Source: Bin87 sp963666865
GTDB lineage: Bacteria; Chloroflexota; Dehalococcoidia; Lucifugimonadales; UBA3495
Reading direction: 5' to 3'
DNA length: 64,000 nt
Assembly (NCBI GenBank): GCA_963666865.1
Contig: OY763072.1
Span: 1,736,001-1,800,000 of the forward strand
The translations under genes were made by a program, and so were the position numbers. Every line of letters starts with the position of its first letter. Positions within the stretch are counted from its first letter, which is position 1. This document shows positions 10,356 through 18,532 of the stretch, piece after piece. Under the pieces are notes generated by a model. That model searched no databases and was not told where the DNA came from. It worked only from the letters and a program-made list of their open reading frames with translations.

Positions 10356-10670
10356 AATCGCCACGACGACTATCCGCGCTATGGGATACCCCAAGGATGC
10401 AATACCGACCAGTCCCACGCTGAAAACCACAATGCCGATGACTGTGATTGGGTAAATAGCTACCCAGCGACCCAGGTAAATTGCAAGCGCGCCGGCAATC
10501 ACTATCCAGGAGATGATGGAAAAGACCTTCTCAACCTGCACAAACTCATCCCACCAGGTATCTCCCAGGTCGTCGGCGATACCCGGTTCCTCGGTCTCAG
10601 GCGGCACTGCCAGGTAATCCGACCGGTCGTCGTCCGTTGCCTGCGCTTGCTGCGTTTCCGACGTAGCCAT
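10308..10670 (-). CDS. Hypothetical membrane protein
   Basis: A 120-residue protein on the minus strand with an acidic N-terminal 45 residues (TDDDRSDYLAVPPETEEPG) and two transmembrane helices (FSIISWIVIAGALAIYLGRWV and ITVIGIVVFSVGLVGIASLGYPIARIVVV). A basic C-terminal tail (DWRRQRSAKRARQV) would be cytoplasmic. I chose the ATG at 10670, with AGGA about 9 bases upstream; a GTG two codons earlier is possible. No family recognised. It converges on and overlaps the small gene at 10095-10355. Confidence 0.5.
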   Translation of the reverse strand: MATSETQQAQATDDDRSDYLAVPPETEEPGIADDLGDTWWDEFVQVEKVFSIISWIVIAGALAIYLGRWVAIYPITVIGIVVFSVGLVGIASLGYPIARIVVVAISDWRRQRSAKRARQV

Positions 10671-10746
10671 AATCACATCGTCCTACGCCTCGACTATACC
10701 AGCGGCCTGTCCCTTTTGCCAAACCGTCCCAACCCATCATTGTCGG

Positions 10747-10755
10747 TGGTATAAT
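10747..10755 (+). promoter_or_regulatory. Extended -10 promoter element upstream of GAPDH
   Basis: TGGTATAAT (TGn plus a perfect TATAAT at 10750-10755) lies 75 bases before the GAPDH start. No good -35 hexamer is present at 16-18 bases, which is usual for extended -10 promoters. A Shine-Dalgarno GGGAGG at 10818-10823 supports the start at 10831. Confidence 0.5.
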
Positions 10756-10830
10756 CCCACCGCCAGGCTGCCCCGGCCTCGCTTGCCCATGCCCACATTG
10801 GCCACTATTGAACTGACGGGAGGCACACCG

Positions 10831-11853
10831 ATGACACGATCCTCGACCAATCCCACGCGCATCGGTATCAACGGCTTTGGACGCATTGGGCGTTTGGTCG
10901 CTCGGGCGGCTCTTTCACCCACCTATGATGACCGGCTGGACCTGGTAGCCATTAACGGCAACGGGGATCTTCAGCAAGCCGCCCACCTGTTCAAGTACGA
11001 CAGCACTTATGGTCCCTACGCCGGCACCGTCGGCACCGACAACGACAATCTCGTCATCGATGGCAAGACCATACGCTCGTTCCACGAAACCGATCCGGCC
11101 AACATCCCCTGGTCCGAGATGGACGTTGACATCGTGGTGGAATGCACCGGCCGCTTCACCGACGCCGCCAAGGCCGCCGCCCATATCGACAGCGGGGGAG
11201 CCAACAAGGTCATCATCTCCGCCCCGGCCCGCGGCGCCGACGCTACCATCGTGCTTGGCGTAAATGACGAAGCGTACAGCGACGAGCATCGCATCATCTC
11301 CAACGCCTCCTGCACCACCAACTGCTTCGCTCCCATGGTCAAGGTGCTGCACGACGCTTTTGGAGTAGAGCGGGGCCTGATGTCCACCATCCACGCCTAC
11401 ACCAACGACCAGAGCATCCTGGATCGCAACCACCGGGATTTGCGTCGCGCTCGGGCTGCTGCCCAGAACATCATTCCGACCAGCACCGGCGCCGCCCGTT
11501 CCGTGGGAGTGGTGCTGCCGGAACTCAATGGTAAACTCCACGGCATCGCCTATCGGATACCGACCTCCATTGGTTCCGCCACGGACTTCGTGGCTGACCT
11601 GAAGCAGAACGTCACCAAAGACGACGTGAATGCCGCCTTCAAAGCCGCAGCCGATGGTCCCTTGCAGGGCATCTTGGAGTACACCGAAGACCCCATTGTC
11701 AGTTCCGATATTCGCGGCAACACTCATAGCTGCATTTTTGACGGATTGAGCACCATGGTCCTGGACGACAGCATGGTCAAAATTTTAGGTTGGTACGACA
11801 ACGAGTGGGGATACTCGTGCCGTACTGCCGACCTCTGCTGCCTGATTTCATAG
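10831..11853 (+). CDS. gap: Type I glyceraldehyde-3-phosphate dehydrogenase
   Basis: A 340-residue NAD(P)-dependent enzyme of glycolysis. The Rossmann start RIGINGFGRIGRLVARAA, the active-site motif NASCTTNC with the catalytic Cys at about residue 161, the phosphate-binding STGAARSVGVVLPELNGKLHGIAYRIPT, and the C-terminal WYDNEWGYSCR are all intact. The ATG at 10831 has a good ribosome-binding site 7 bases upstream and the family N-terminus; an earlier in-frame ATG at 10783 has neither. Its own promoter element is seen at 10747. Confidence 0.97.
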   Translation: MTRSSTNPTRIGINGFGRIGRLVARAALSPTYDDRLDLVAINGNGDLQQAAHLFKYDSTYGPYAGTVGTDNDNLVIDGKTIRSFHETDPANIPWSEMDVDIVVECTGRFTDAAKAAAHIDSGGANKVIISAPARGADATIVLGVNDEAYSDEHRIISNASCTTNCFAPMVKVLHDAFGVERGLMSTIHAYTNDQSILDRNHRDLRRARAAAQNIIPTSTGAARSVGVVLPELNGKLHGIAYRIPTSIGSATDFVADLKQNVTKDDVNAAFKAAADGPLQGILEYTEDPIVSSDIRGNTHSCIFDGLSTMVLDDSMVKILGWYDNEWGYSCRTADLCCLIS

Positions 11854-11869
11854 TAATCCAGGGCGGTTG

Positions 11870-14800
11870 ATGGGCCGGCCTCTGACGGGCAAAGCACTCC
11901 CGGCGATTCTCGCCCCCCGGCGTTTGCTGTGGGGGCCGAATTTTCTGCTGCTAACTCTGCTCTTGGCGGCGTTGGCGCTCCGCCTCTACGGCATAGATTG
12001 GGACGACGGTCACGGGTTCCACCCTGACGAGCGTTCCTTTTACCTGCGCGCCGACGATATGTTCCGCGCGCTCACCCGGGCCCCTGGGTACGAGACCTGG
12101 GTCAACCAGTGGCCCGGCATGGAACCGGGAATACCCGGCTTACGCACCGCCCTCTCTGCTGAGCGAAGCCCCCTCAACCCGCACTGGTTCCCCCTGGGCA
12201 GTGTTCTGATCTATGCTTTGGTGCTCATCCGCTCCATAGCCGAGCCTTTCACCGACCTGGGGGCGATGGACCTGCGGTTTGCCGGGCGTACCTTGACCGC
12301 ATTGGCCGATGTCGCGTCGGTTTGGCTCATGTACGTGATCGGACGACGAATGTACGGACCGTGGACCGGCATTCTCGCCGCGGCATTCACGACATTCGCC
12401 GTAATACACATCCAGCACGCTCACTTCTACCGACCGGAGCCATTCACCGTCCTTGCGTCCCTGGCATCCCTGTGGGCGATGCTGCGGTTCATCGACTCTC
12501 GTAGCATTCGCGATGGGGTGTTGCTGGGCACGTTAGTCGGCCTGGCCATGGCGCCAAAGGTGTCCGTCGCGCCGATCCTGGCCCCGCTGGCGCTCACTTT
12601 TTTTTGGGTCTGCAAAGATCGAGCCGGGGGGCGCTGGCAGGACTTGACGGTAGCCGCTGCGATCCGCTTCGCGCCAACGGTTCTCCTGGCCGCCGCGGCG
12701 GCGTTGGGCGCTTTCTTTATCACTACCCCGTACGCGTTGCTGGACATCGGGACGTTCGTCGCGGACATTCGCGCTCAAGCGGAGATGGCGCGATCCGCCG
12801 GCCACTGGCCCTTTACCTGGCAGTACGCCGACACCCCGGCGTTCCTGTATCAAATTCAGCAGACGACGGTTTGGGGTTTAGGTGTTCCCTTAGGCATCGT
12901 CGCCTGGTTAGCAGCGCCATTCACTGCGTGGATGGCTTGGCGGGGCAGTATAGCCCAGCGGGCCGATCTGCTGTTGCTGGCTTGGGCCGTTCCCGCCTTC
13001 GTTTTCCTGGAGCTGTTCGAGGTAAAGTTCCTGCGGTACGTGTTTCCGCTTATGCCGTTTTACGTTTTGATGGCAGCGCGGATGCTGATTGCGGCGGTGC
13101 ATTGGTCGGTAGAAGCTCGGCGGACGGTCGCTTGGCGACAAACTGTCGAACCCGACGATGCTCCATTCTCCGAAGAGTGGCACGCCACGCCTCCGACAGT
13201 GGGCGACGACTTGGTGTTCGACGAGCCGCTGTTCGGAGACGACGCTCCATTCTCGGAGGAATGGCACGCCACGCCACCGGTCGCCGGCGTGGCGATGCGG
13301 TCCACTTCGCCACCAGTTCCCATTCAATTTCAACCGCCACCACAGCGACCGTTTCGCGAACGCTGCAAACAATTTGCATACCGAGACGCCTGTGTCGGGA
13401 GCATCGCCGCGCTGATAATCATCTTGGTCACCACGATTCTCTACGCGCTTGCTTTCGCCGGGATCTACGGTCGTCCCCACACCGCCGTTGCTGCCTCGGA
13501 GTGGATTAACGCTAATGTTCCCAGGGGCGCGTCCATCATTAACGGCGGGTCATATTGGGACGAGCAACTGCCCGATCTAGGTCGTTACGACGTCTGGACT
13601 TTCCCGGCATACCATCCAGAGAATGACCGCGATAAAATTCCCGAACTGGTCGAACGTCTGGCCGAGAGCGACTACATCGTCTTTTATTCAAACCGCGCTT
13701 ACGGCTCGGTCGCTCGCCTACCCGACCGGTATCCCCAAAGTTCGGCGTTTTACCACGCTCTTTTCGGTGAAGAATTGGGCTACCGATTGGAACGGGTCTT
13801 TCTTTCCTACCCGTCGCTCGCCGGCGTCCACCTTCGCGATGATCCCTACCGTCGCGCCGGCCTACCAGCCCCGGTCGATTACGGCGGCGCGATTATCAAT
13901 CTCGGTTATGCCGACGAGAACGTGATCGGCTACGACCATCCGCAGGTGTTGGTGTTCCGCAACGAGGACAGACTGCCAAAGAACGTGCTGCGCCAGCACA
14001 TTGACGATACCGTAAAGGAAACCGTAGATACCGCGCCACTCATGCTCTCGTCCACCCAACTGGAGGCTCAACGATCCGGAGGAACCTGGTCACAGGTTTT
14101 CAACCGTGATGGATGGACCAACCGCATCCCGTGGCTGGCCTGGCTGCTGGCCGTCGAGCTGATTTGTCTGGTTGCCTTCCCCTTCACTTGGTGGTTGTTG
14201 CGGCCCCTGCCCGACCGGGGTGTGCTGTTTGCACGGATTTTCGGTCTGCTCCTGGTGGCCTGGGTCGCCTGGATGATGGTCAACGCCGGAGTGATGCGAT
14301 TCTCAGCCGGTTTGATATGGATCGCGCTGGTCATCGTGGCCGTTCCGTCTGCCGTCGTTCTTTGGCGGCAATGGCGGTTGATGTTGGAATGGATGAGTCA
14401 GAGATGGCGCTACATCGTCGCGGCCGAGGTCTTGTTCCTGTTGGCATACGCGGCTTTCGTGTTAATCCGCGCCGCGAACCCCGATCTCTGGCATCCGTGG
14501 CGTGGCGGCGAAAAGCCCATGGAATTGGCTTACTTCACTGCCGTCGCCCGTTCTTCCGTCCTGCCGCCTTACGATCCCTGGTTCAGTGGCGGTTATCTCA
14601 ATTACTACTACTGGGGTTATTTTATCCTGTCCATTCCCACACGCCTCACCTCCATTCCGCCTGCCGTCGCTTTCAATCTCGCGGTGCCGCTGCTGTTTGC
14701 CCTCACCGCCACCGGGGCCGGTTCCCTGGTGTACAACATGGTGGCGGCGGCGCGCCGCTCGCATGAACCATCCCAGCAACGCGTTCCGTCATTCCCGCGA

Positions 14801-16618
14801 AAGCGGGAATCCAGATGGCGCATTGACATAAGCAGTTTGATGCGTCCATTCCCAGTCAGTGGCGCAGCCACCGCCGGACTCATCGCGGCGCTGATAGCAG
14901 TCGTAGCCGGCAACTTGGACGGTGCAGTGCAGTTGTTCGGGATGGGCAAGGCCAAAATCCAGGGACTGCCGGCGGCTCTCTCTGACTTTGACTTCTGGCG
15001 CAGCAGCCGCGCTATTCCCGAAATTGAGGAGTTCGAGCCTTCCTGGCTGACACCATGGCTGGAGGCGAGGAACCACGTCGAGACCGCTTTTCACATCACT
15101 GAATTTCCCTTTTTCACTTTCCTGTTCGCGGACCTCCATGCCCACATGATGTCCATGCCGTTTGCGTTGCTGGCTCTGGCGCTGGGTTTCTCACTGCTCA
15201 GCGGTTTGACCCGGCCGTCTTTGCGGTGCCTTTGGCCCTGGGCGACTGTAGCTTCGCTGGGGTTGGCCGTGGGCAGCCTTTGGGCCATCAACTCATGGGA
15301 GTACCCGGCCTACGCCCTGCTGATGTTGGGTCTGATCGGAGCGTCGGCCTGGATGCTGCGCGGTGGATTGAAATCGCGAGCGGCCACAGCGGCGATGCTG
15401 GGAGTAACGGCGTTGTTGGTCAGCTATGCCGCATTTCTACCCTTCCATTCCGCCACCGAGACCTTTGGCACTGGCATTGAACCCAGCCGTTGGCGCACGC
15501 CGCTCACCAATTATCTGCTGATCCACGCTCTACCATTGCTCGCCACCGCTGGATTGTTGGCTGCCACGCTCCCCCAAGCATGGAGACCGCTGGTGCGGCG
15601 AATGAAGTATCGGGCCCGGGTTCCGACGGTCCACCAATGGTTTGTGGTCGCGTTCGGCATTGGAATACTGTTGGCATCCTATTTCTTGGTGTCCGGCTTC
15701 CTGACTGCTGGCTTCCTGACCGTGCTGCTCGCGCTGACCGGATGGGCGCTGGCGGCAACTCTGGCTTCGGAAGGCGACGAACCTCTCCGGCGTTCTGACA
15801 CGATGGCGTTGTCTCTGCTCGGAATGGCCCTGGCGATAGGGATTGGGGTGGACTTCATTCGTGTGGAAGGCGACATCGCCCGTATGAACACCCTTTTCAA
15901 ATATTACCTGGTGGCGTGGCTCCTGTTTGCCACATCAGGGGCCTACGGTTTCTGGCGCGGTTGGACTGCGCTATCCGGCGGCGACATTCCCTCAGGGCGG
16001 AATTTGCGCTGGTTTGGCCTCTCTATTGTCGGTCTCGTGGTCTTGGGCGTCCTCGTTTATCCGGCTCTGGCTACACCCGTCCGCATCGCAGACCGTTTCA
16101 ACTCGACGCCGCTGACGTTGAACGGCGAGGCGTGGATGCCCCTTGCCGAATATCACCCGCCCGACTGGTGCGCCGACAAACCGGGTGACCCAATCGATCT
16201 GCAATGGGACCACGACGCCATCCGGTGGCTCCAGGACAATGCAGTGGGGACTCCGGTCATTCTGGAGGGCCACGGCAGCCAGTATTGCTGGAACAGCCGC
16301 TTTTCCCAATACACCGGCCTACCCACCGTCATCGGATGGCCCTGGCATCAAACCCAGCAGCGCAACGACGGCGACGCGGTGCGCCAGCGCGCCATGGCCG
16401 TCGCCACCATCTACAATACGCGCAGCCAACAGACTGCGCTGGGCTTGCTTGACGATTACGACGTCGCCTACATCGTAGTTGGTGACCTGGAGCGTTTATA
16501 TTATCTGCGTGACGGCATCGCCAAGTTTGACCTGATGGTGGGCAGCGGAACCCTCGACCGGGCCTATGCCAACCGCGGAACCAGGATTTACGAGGTTAAA
16601 AAGACCGAGACTTGGTAA
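11870..16618 (+). CDS. Giant membrane glycosyltransferase-like protein fused to a DUF2298 (YYY) domain
   Basis: About 1,582 residues, with many transmembrane helices throughout. The N-terminal half resembles GT39/ArnT-type lipid-linked sugar transferases: GIDWDDGHGFHPDERSFYLRADDM holds the Asp-Glu active-site-like motif after the first helix, followed by repeated helices and a soluble domain at about 540-720. The C-terminal half, from about 770, is a DUF2298 'YYY' protein, named for the tyrosine run seen here as NYYYWGYF (residues 911-918). It also has FHITEFPFFTFLFADLHAHMMSMP. I chose the ATG at 11870 (a TTG lies one codon earlier). The soluble loop near 429-470 carries a duplicated 14-residue block, and residues 974-982 derive from an inserted palindromic repeat. 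It probably acts on polyprenyl-linked sugars at the membrane, but the substrate is unknown. Confidence 0.82.
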   Translation: MGRPLTGKALPAILAPRRLLWGPNFLLLTLLLAALALRLYGIDWDDGHGFHPDERSFYLRADDMFRALTRAPGYETWVNQWPGMEPGIPGLRTALSAERSPLNPHWFPLGSVLIYALVLIRSIAEPFTDLGAMDLRFAGRTLTALADVASVWLMYVIGRRMYGPWTGILAAAFTTFAVIHIQHAHFYRPEPFTVLASLASLWAMLRFIDSRSIRDGVLLGTLVGLAMAPKVSVAPILAPLALTFFWVCKDRAGGRWQDLTVAAAIRFAPTVLLAAAAALGAFFITTPYALLDIGTFVADIRAQAEMARSAGHWPFTWQYADTPAFLYQIQQTTVWGLGVPLGIVAWLAAPFTAWMAWRGSIAQRADLLLLAWAVPAFVFLELFEVKFLRYVFPLMPFYVLMAARMLIAAVHWSVEARRTVAWRQTVEPDDAPFSEEWHATPPTVGDDLVFDEPLFGDDAPFSEEWHATPPVAGVAMRSTSPPVPIQFQPPPQRPFRERCKQFAYRDACVGSIAALIIILVTTILYALAFAGIYGRPHTAVAASEWINANVPRGASIINGGSYWDEQLPDLGRYDVWTFPAYHPENDRDKIPELVERLAESDYIVFYSNRAYGSVARLPDRYPQSSAFYHALFGEELGYRLERVFLSYPSLAGVHLRDDPYRRAGLPAPVDYGGAIINLGYADENVIGYDHPQVLVFRNEDRLPKNVLRQHIDDTVKETVDTAPLMLSSTQLEAQRSGGTWSQVFNRDGWTNRIPWLAWLLAVELICLVAFPFTWWLLRPLPDRGVLFARIFGLLLVAWVAWMMVNAGVMRFSAGLIWIALVIVAVPSAVVLWRQWRLMLEWMSQRWRYIVAAEVLFLLAYAAFVLIRAANPDLWHPWRGGEKPMELAYFTAVARSSVLPPYDPWFSGGYLNYYYWGYFILSIPTRLTSIPPAVAFNLAVPLLFALTATGAGSLVYNMVAAARRSHEPSQQRVPSFPRKRESRWRIDISSLMRPFPVSGAATAGLIAALIAVVAGNLDGAVQLFGMGKAKIQGLPAALSDFDFWRSSRAIPEIEEFEPSWLTPWLEARNHVETAFHITEFPFFTFLFADLHAHMMSMPFALLALALGFSLLSGLTRPSLRCLWPWATVASLGLAVGSLWAINSWEYPAYALLMLGLIGASAWMLRGGLKSRAATAAMLGVTALLVSYAAFLPFHSATETFGTGIEPSRWRTPLTNYLLIHALPLLATAGLLAATLPQAWRPLVRRMKYRARVPTVHQWFVVAFGIGILLASYFLVSGFLTAGFLTVLLALTGWALAATLASEGDEPLRRSDTMALSLLGMALAIGIGVDFIRVEGDIARMNTLFKYYLVAWLLFATSGAYGFWRGWTALSGGDIPSGRNLRWFGLSIVGLVVLGVLVYPALATPVRIADRFNSTPLTLNGEAWMPLAEYHPPDWCADKPGDPIDLQWDHDAIRWLQDNAVGTPVILEGHGSQYCWNSRFSQYTGLPTVIGWPWHQTQQRNDGDAVRQRAMAVATIYNTRSQQTALGLLDDYDVAYIVVGDLERLYYLRDGIAKFDLMVGSGTLDRAYANRGTRIYEVKKTETW
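13154..13279 (+). repeat. Duplicated 14-codon block inside the giant membrane protein gene
   Basis: The peptide DDAPFSEEWHATPP occurs twice, encoded at 13154-13195 and 13238-13279, with 42 bases between. The DNA copies differ at only a few third positions. The block lies in a hydrophilic loop between transmembrane segments, flanked by acidic and Pro-rich sequence. Confidence 0.85.
14788..14814. repeat. Palindromic REP-like element inserted in frame in a coding sequence
   Basis: The core is an 8-base arm ATTCCCGC, loop GAAA, arm GCGGGAAT (14791-14810), preceded by GTC and followed by CCAG. In the reading frame of the surrounding gene it encodes FPRKRESR, the well-known peptide signature of this element class. 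A related copy lies between genes at 24502-24528. It sits in a hydrophilic loop, just after a Met/Ala-rich helix and before the helix beginning PVSGAATAGLIAAL. Confidence 0.85.
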
Positions 16619-16664
16619 TCCGCTTGCCACGGCCCCTGGCGTGCCCCGTACCATGTGTTCCGTT

Positions 16665-16693
16665 TTGACCCGGTGGTGGCCTTACCCTATAAT
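16665..16693 (+). promoter_or_regulatory. Sigma70-type promoter for the Gfo/Idh/MocA gene
   Basis: A -35 hexamer TTGACC (16665-16670), a spacer of exactly 17 bases and a perfect -10 TATAAT (16688-16693). The coding start is 77 bases downstream, and the preceding gene ends at 16618 in the same orientation. Confidence 0.75.
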
Positions 16694-16769
16694 TTCGCAC
16701 GCCGCGCCGTCTCTCCATATCCCGCTGGCGCTCTCTCGAAGCAAACCCAAGACCCAAGGAGGTTTAACT

Positions 16770-17804
16770 GTGGCCATCGAATCCGTCCGCGTCGGGCTAA
16801 TTGGCGCCGGCCGTAATACCCGCGACCGGCACATTCCGGGCTTCAACAGTACGCCCGCCGTCGAAATCGGCGCCGTCGCCAACCGTTCCCGCGAGTCGGG
16901 CCAACGGGTCGCCGACGCCTTCAACATTCCCACCGTTTACGACAGCTGGGAAGAACTGCTGGAAGACGAAAGTCTGGACGCCGTTTGCATTGGAACCTGG
17001 CCCTACATGCACCGCACCTTGACCATGGCCTCTCTGGCCGCCGGGAAGCACGTTCTCTGCGAAGCCCGCATGGCGATGAACGCCTCGGAAGCCCACGATA
17101 TGCTCGCCGCATCCCAACAGTCGCCAGGCCTGGTAACGCAAATCGTGCCGTCCCCCATGACTTTTGGCATCGACGACCTGCTGATCCGCCTGATTTCCGA
17201 AGGTTTCATCGGCGACCTGGTATCCGTCGAGATACAGTCCCTCACGGGCTTTGCTGACCGCGACTCCACCATGCACTGGCGGCAGGATCGCGACCTGAGC
17301 GGCTTCAACATCCTCAACATGGGCATCTGGTACGAGGCCATGATCCGCTGGGTTGGCCGCGCCACTCAGGTCATGGCGATGAGCCAAATCACCGTCCCGC
17401 ACCGCAAGGACGATGACGGCAACTGGCGTTCAGTCACCATCCCTGACACCGTGGACATCCTCTGCCGCCTGGCCAACGGCGCCAACGCCCACCTGCGCTT
17501 CAGCGCCTGCGCCGGCCTCGCTCCGGGCAACGATGTCTGGCTCTACGGCACAGACGGCACCATTCACGTTGACAACCGGATGCGCGTGTTCGGCGGCAAG
17601 CGGGGCGATTCCGAACTCCAGGAAATCGCCAACCCGCCGGAAAGCCGCTACGCCTGGTCCGTGGAGCAGGAGTTCATCGCTTCCGTCCGCGACGGCGCCC
17701 CGGTGATGCGCACCCCGTTCAACATCGGGGTTCACTACATGGAGTGGACCGAAGCGGTCACCATTAGCGCCCAGAGCGGTGAGGCGGTGCATCTGCCGAT
17801 GTAG
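16770..17804 (+). CDS. Gfo/Idh/MocA family oxidoreductase
   Basis: A 344-residue NAD(P)-dependent dehydrogenase of the sugar/inositol type. The N-terminal Rossmann fold is clear: VRVGLIGAGRNTRDRHIPGF (glycine motif GxGxxxx), then DAVCIGTWPYMHRTLTMASLAAGKHVLCEARMAMN, where the usual EKP lysine motif reads CEARM. The missing Lys in that position is odd and may mean altered catalysis. The C-terminal alpha/beta domain follows (MTFGIDDLLIRLISEGFIGDLVSVEIQ). The GTG start at 16770 has AAGGAGG 7 bases upstream; longer frame upstream overlaps the promoter. Substrate cannot be told from sequence. Confidence 0.85.
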   Translation: MAIESVRVGLIGAGRNTRDRHIPGFNSTPAVEIGAVANRSRESGQRVADAFNIPTVYDSWEELLEDESLDAVCIGTWPYMHRTLTMASLAAGKHVLCEARMAMNASEAHDMLAASQQSPGLVTQIVPSPMTFGIDDLLIRLISEGFIGDLVSVEIQSLTGFADRDSTMHWRQDRDLSGFNILNMGIWYEAMIRWVGRATQVMAMSQITVPHRKDDDGNWRSVTIPDTVDILCRLANGANAHLRFSACAGLAPGNDVWLYGTDGTIHVDNRMRVFGGKRGDSELQEIANPPESRYAWSVEQEFIASVRDGAPVMRTPFNIGVHYMEWTEAVTISAQSGEAVHLPM

Positions 17805-17828
17805 TTCGACGGCACCGACCGCAAACGG

Positions 17829-17856
17829 GTAGGGGCGAATGATTATTCGCCCCTAC
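17829..17856. repeat. 28-bp palindromic intergenic repeat, copy 1
   Basis: The left arm is GTAGGGGCGAAT and the right arm its complement ATTCGCCCCTAC, with four bases between. It lies between the convergent ends of the Gfo/Idh/MocA gene and the UGSC selenoprotein gene, followed by ATTTTTC, and could act as a bidirectional terminator. Four further copies are at 19596, 26421, 62505 and 63706. Confidence 0.9.
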
Positions 17857-17881
17857 ATTTTTCGGATCAACGACGTGCGGA

Positions 17882-18427
17882 TTAGCGGTCAACCAGACAA
17901 GCAATCACCTGCGGCGCAGCCGTCGCCGCCCTTTCGGACAGTTCAGCGTCGGTCAGCGTCACGATGGGATGCTCGATGATCGCCAACCCATAGTCCGGGT
18001 CGCCCCGCATCCGCGACATGGCGTGGGCCTGGCTGATGAAGGGCCGGGTGGTCAGAACGGTAGAAGGGATGCCCAGCAGTTCGGTTTCCATTGCGTCGTG
18101 CACACTGCACGCGGTGCAGGACCCTCATTCCGCAGTGGCATGAATAGCCACGTCGATGCTCTTGGCGGTGCGCTGCAAATCCTCAATCTGCGCCGGCCAC
18201 TGCCAGCCGCCCTTGTTGTGCTCAACAGTGCCGGCGACGTCGTACCGCTCGCCGATGATGGCGGCGATGCGTCGGAGCAGGTCTTCGGAATGGGGCTTAT
18301 TGTTGGAAAACAGGCCGATCACTTTGCCGTCCAATGTCGCCGGCCGCTGCGCCAACCGCGACGGAGCCGGCGGAGCGTCGTCACGCGGATCCATTGTGAT
18401 TATGGGTGACTTTTGAGTTGCCATCAT
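17882..18427 (-). CDS. UGSC-type selenoprotein (in-frame TGA read as selenocysteine)
   Basis: A 181-residue protein if the TGA at 18127-18125 is read as selenocysteine (U101). The stretch before it (GKVIGLFSNNKPHSEDLLRRIA, then VAIHATAE) and the stretch after it (GSCTACSVHDAMETELLGIPSTVL) are in one frame and together match the UGSC-motif family, whose non-Sec members have Cys at this position. The motif U-G-S-C plus a second CxxC-like Cys suggests thiol or selenol redox chemistry; the true reaction is unknown. AAAGGAG lies 5 bases before the ATG at 18427. A hairpin with a GUG loop starts 14 bases after the TGA. The gene follows its partner at 18520-19536 in the same direction. A nonsense mutation is the alternative, but it would have to fall exactly on the conserved position. 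Confidence 0.85.
18097..18111 (-). promoter_or_regulatory. Candidate bacterial SECIS hairpin of the UGSC gene
   Basis: In the mRNA, CGUGCA (18111-18106) pairs perfectly with UGCACG (18102-18097) around a GUG loop that begins 20 bases after the UGA. The position and the G at the first loop base fit the general bacterial SECIS pattern. A competing 6-bp hairpin (CUGCAC-CGC-GUGCAG) starts 6 bases after the UGA. Not tested by folding. Confidence 0.5.
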
Positions 18428-18443
18428 TCAAACTCCTTTCTTC

Positions 18444-18532
18444 GTCAGAAGCAGGATTTCCTGGATTATAAAGATGTCCAGGATGAACGTATATCCAGAA
18501 AATCCTCGAATCCGGTAAATCATGCTTCTGAC
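18444..18532. repeat. GGATT-type dispersed hairpin element, copy 2
   Basis: The left arm GTCAGAAGCAGGATTT (18444-18459) and the right arm 18515-18532 (GTAAATCATGCTTCTGAC) are near-perfect inverted repeats, with GGATT/AATCC words between. It shares its first 16 bases with the element at 8107. The right arm supplies the last codons and the stop of the upstream gene, and the rest fills the 92-base gap before the UGSC gene. Confidence 0.75.

Noticed and set aside
18125..18427. A separate 100-residue gene ending at TGA
   Set aside because: The TGA falls in the UGSC motif and the protein continues in frame at 18124-17882, so the two pieces are one gene.
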